Of a DNA stretch of 5,830 bases, positions 5,671 to 5,830 are shown piece by piece. The stretch lies in NCBI RefSeq assembly GCF_044759095.2, contig NZ_JBIYSM020000085.1:1-5830 (forward strand), in the 5' to 3' direction. The stretch comes from JBIYSM02 sp044759095. GTDB lineage: Bacteria > Bacillota > Bacilli > Brevibacillales > Brevibacillaceae. The position numbers were made by a program, and so were the translations under genes. The notes below the pieces were generated by a model. The model made no database searches and had not been told where the DNA came from. It was given only the letters and a program-made list of their open reading frames with translations. How positions within the stretch are numbered: the stretch's first letter is position 1; every line of letters begins with the position of its first letter.

Positions 5671-5757
5671 GTGAAACAATCCACTGTCGCCAAAATACTC
5701 ATTGTTTTCCTGGTTATTTCGCTGATTGTACCCACTTTCTTCTATTTCCAACCATAA
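5671..5757 (+). CDS. Putative 28-residue single-pass membrane peptide
   Basis: A short ORF starting with GTG, preceded by a very strong ribosome-binding site (GAGGAGGAG, 5657-5665, 5-nt spacing). The product begins MKQSTVAK, with two lysines, followed by an almost uninterrupted hydrophobic stretch from about residue 9 to 26 and the end FQP. This is a single transmembrane helix with a short positive N-terminus, suggesting an inner-membrane peptide. It is divergent from the mutase operon and is followed at once by hairpins that could terminate it. I do not recognise a family; size and topology fit small membrane regulators or type I toxin-like peptides, but nothing here shows a toxin function or an antisense RNA. 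The support is the ribosome-binding site and the coherent hydrophobic translation. Confidence 0.6.
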   Translation: MKQSTVAKILIVFLVISLIVPTFFYFQP

Positions 5758-5816
5758 AAAAAGCTTCGATTGAAGCCCTCTCGAAGAAGCTGGTTCTTCG
5801 TTAGAGGAAACTTTTT
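5756..5816. terminator. Likely bidirectional terminator (hairpin cluster)
   Basis: On the minus strand GCTTC-AATC-GAAGC (5776-5763) is followed directly by seven T (5762-5756), a good intrinsic terminator for a minus-strand gene beyond the window. On the plus strand a stronger hairpin pairs CCTCT plus CGAAGAA (5777-5788) with TTCTTCG plus AGAGG (5794-5807), with one 2-nt bulge. TTTTT at 5812-5816 follows after a 4-nt gap and could end the small ORF transcript. The outer AAAAAG (5758-5763) can also pair with CTTTTT (5811-5816). Confidence 0.7.
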
Positions 5817-5830
5817 ATGCGTTCCGGAAA

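Noticed and set aside
5523..5735. Upstream extension of the mutase frame to 5735
   Set aside because: The added residues do not resemble mutase N-termini. None of the upstream ATGs has a ribosome-binding site, and the stretch contains the promoter-like and dyad elements.

Overview
The window comes from a Firmicutes (Bacillales-type) chromosome. The evidence is strong AGGAGG-type Shine-Dalgarno sites, use of TTG start codons, T-tailed intrinsic terminators and a gene order resembling the Bacillus yqjC-yqjD-yqjE neighbourhood. The moderate GC content and protein style would fit Brevibacillus or a relative, but that genus guess is an inference from memory, not a search result.

Layout. Four minus-strand genes fill about 185-5522. 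In transcription order they are: the cobalamin-dependent methylmalonyl-CoA mutase catalytic subunit (5522-3870); a single protein joining the mutase B12-binding subunit to methylmalonyl-CoA epimerase (3823-2981); an acyl-CoA carboxylase carboxyltransferase subunit of the propionyl-CoA carboxylase / methylmalonyl-CoA decarboxylase type (2984-1428); and an M20-family, PepT-like zinc peptidase (1300-185), followed by an intrinsic terminator (149-178). A divergent 28-residue single-pass membrane ORF lies on the plus strand at 5671-5757. It is followed by a hairpin cluster that could terminate transcription in both directions (5756-5816). Positions 1-148 hold no gene I can support.

How the genes fit together. 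The first three genes describe one pathway: propionyl-CoA (from odd-chain fatty acids, valine, isoleucine or propionate) <-> (S)-methylmalonyl-CoA <-> (R)-methylmalonyl-CoA <-> succinyl-CoA. The biotin carboxylase and biotin carrier, and the MeaB-type mutase chaperone, are not in the window. The peptidase has its own spaced leader and may be only a conserved neighbour.

Most notable points. (1) The epimerase is fused in frame to the detached B12 subunit of the mutase, which would place consecutive active sites in one complex. (2) The region in front of the mutase gene contains a large dyad (22 paired positions, 5554-5629). Its 3' arm is also perfectly complementary to the ribosome-binding region, so it could act as an RNA switch or a repressor operator.
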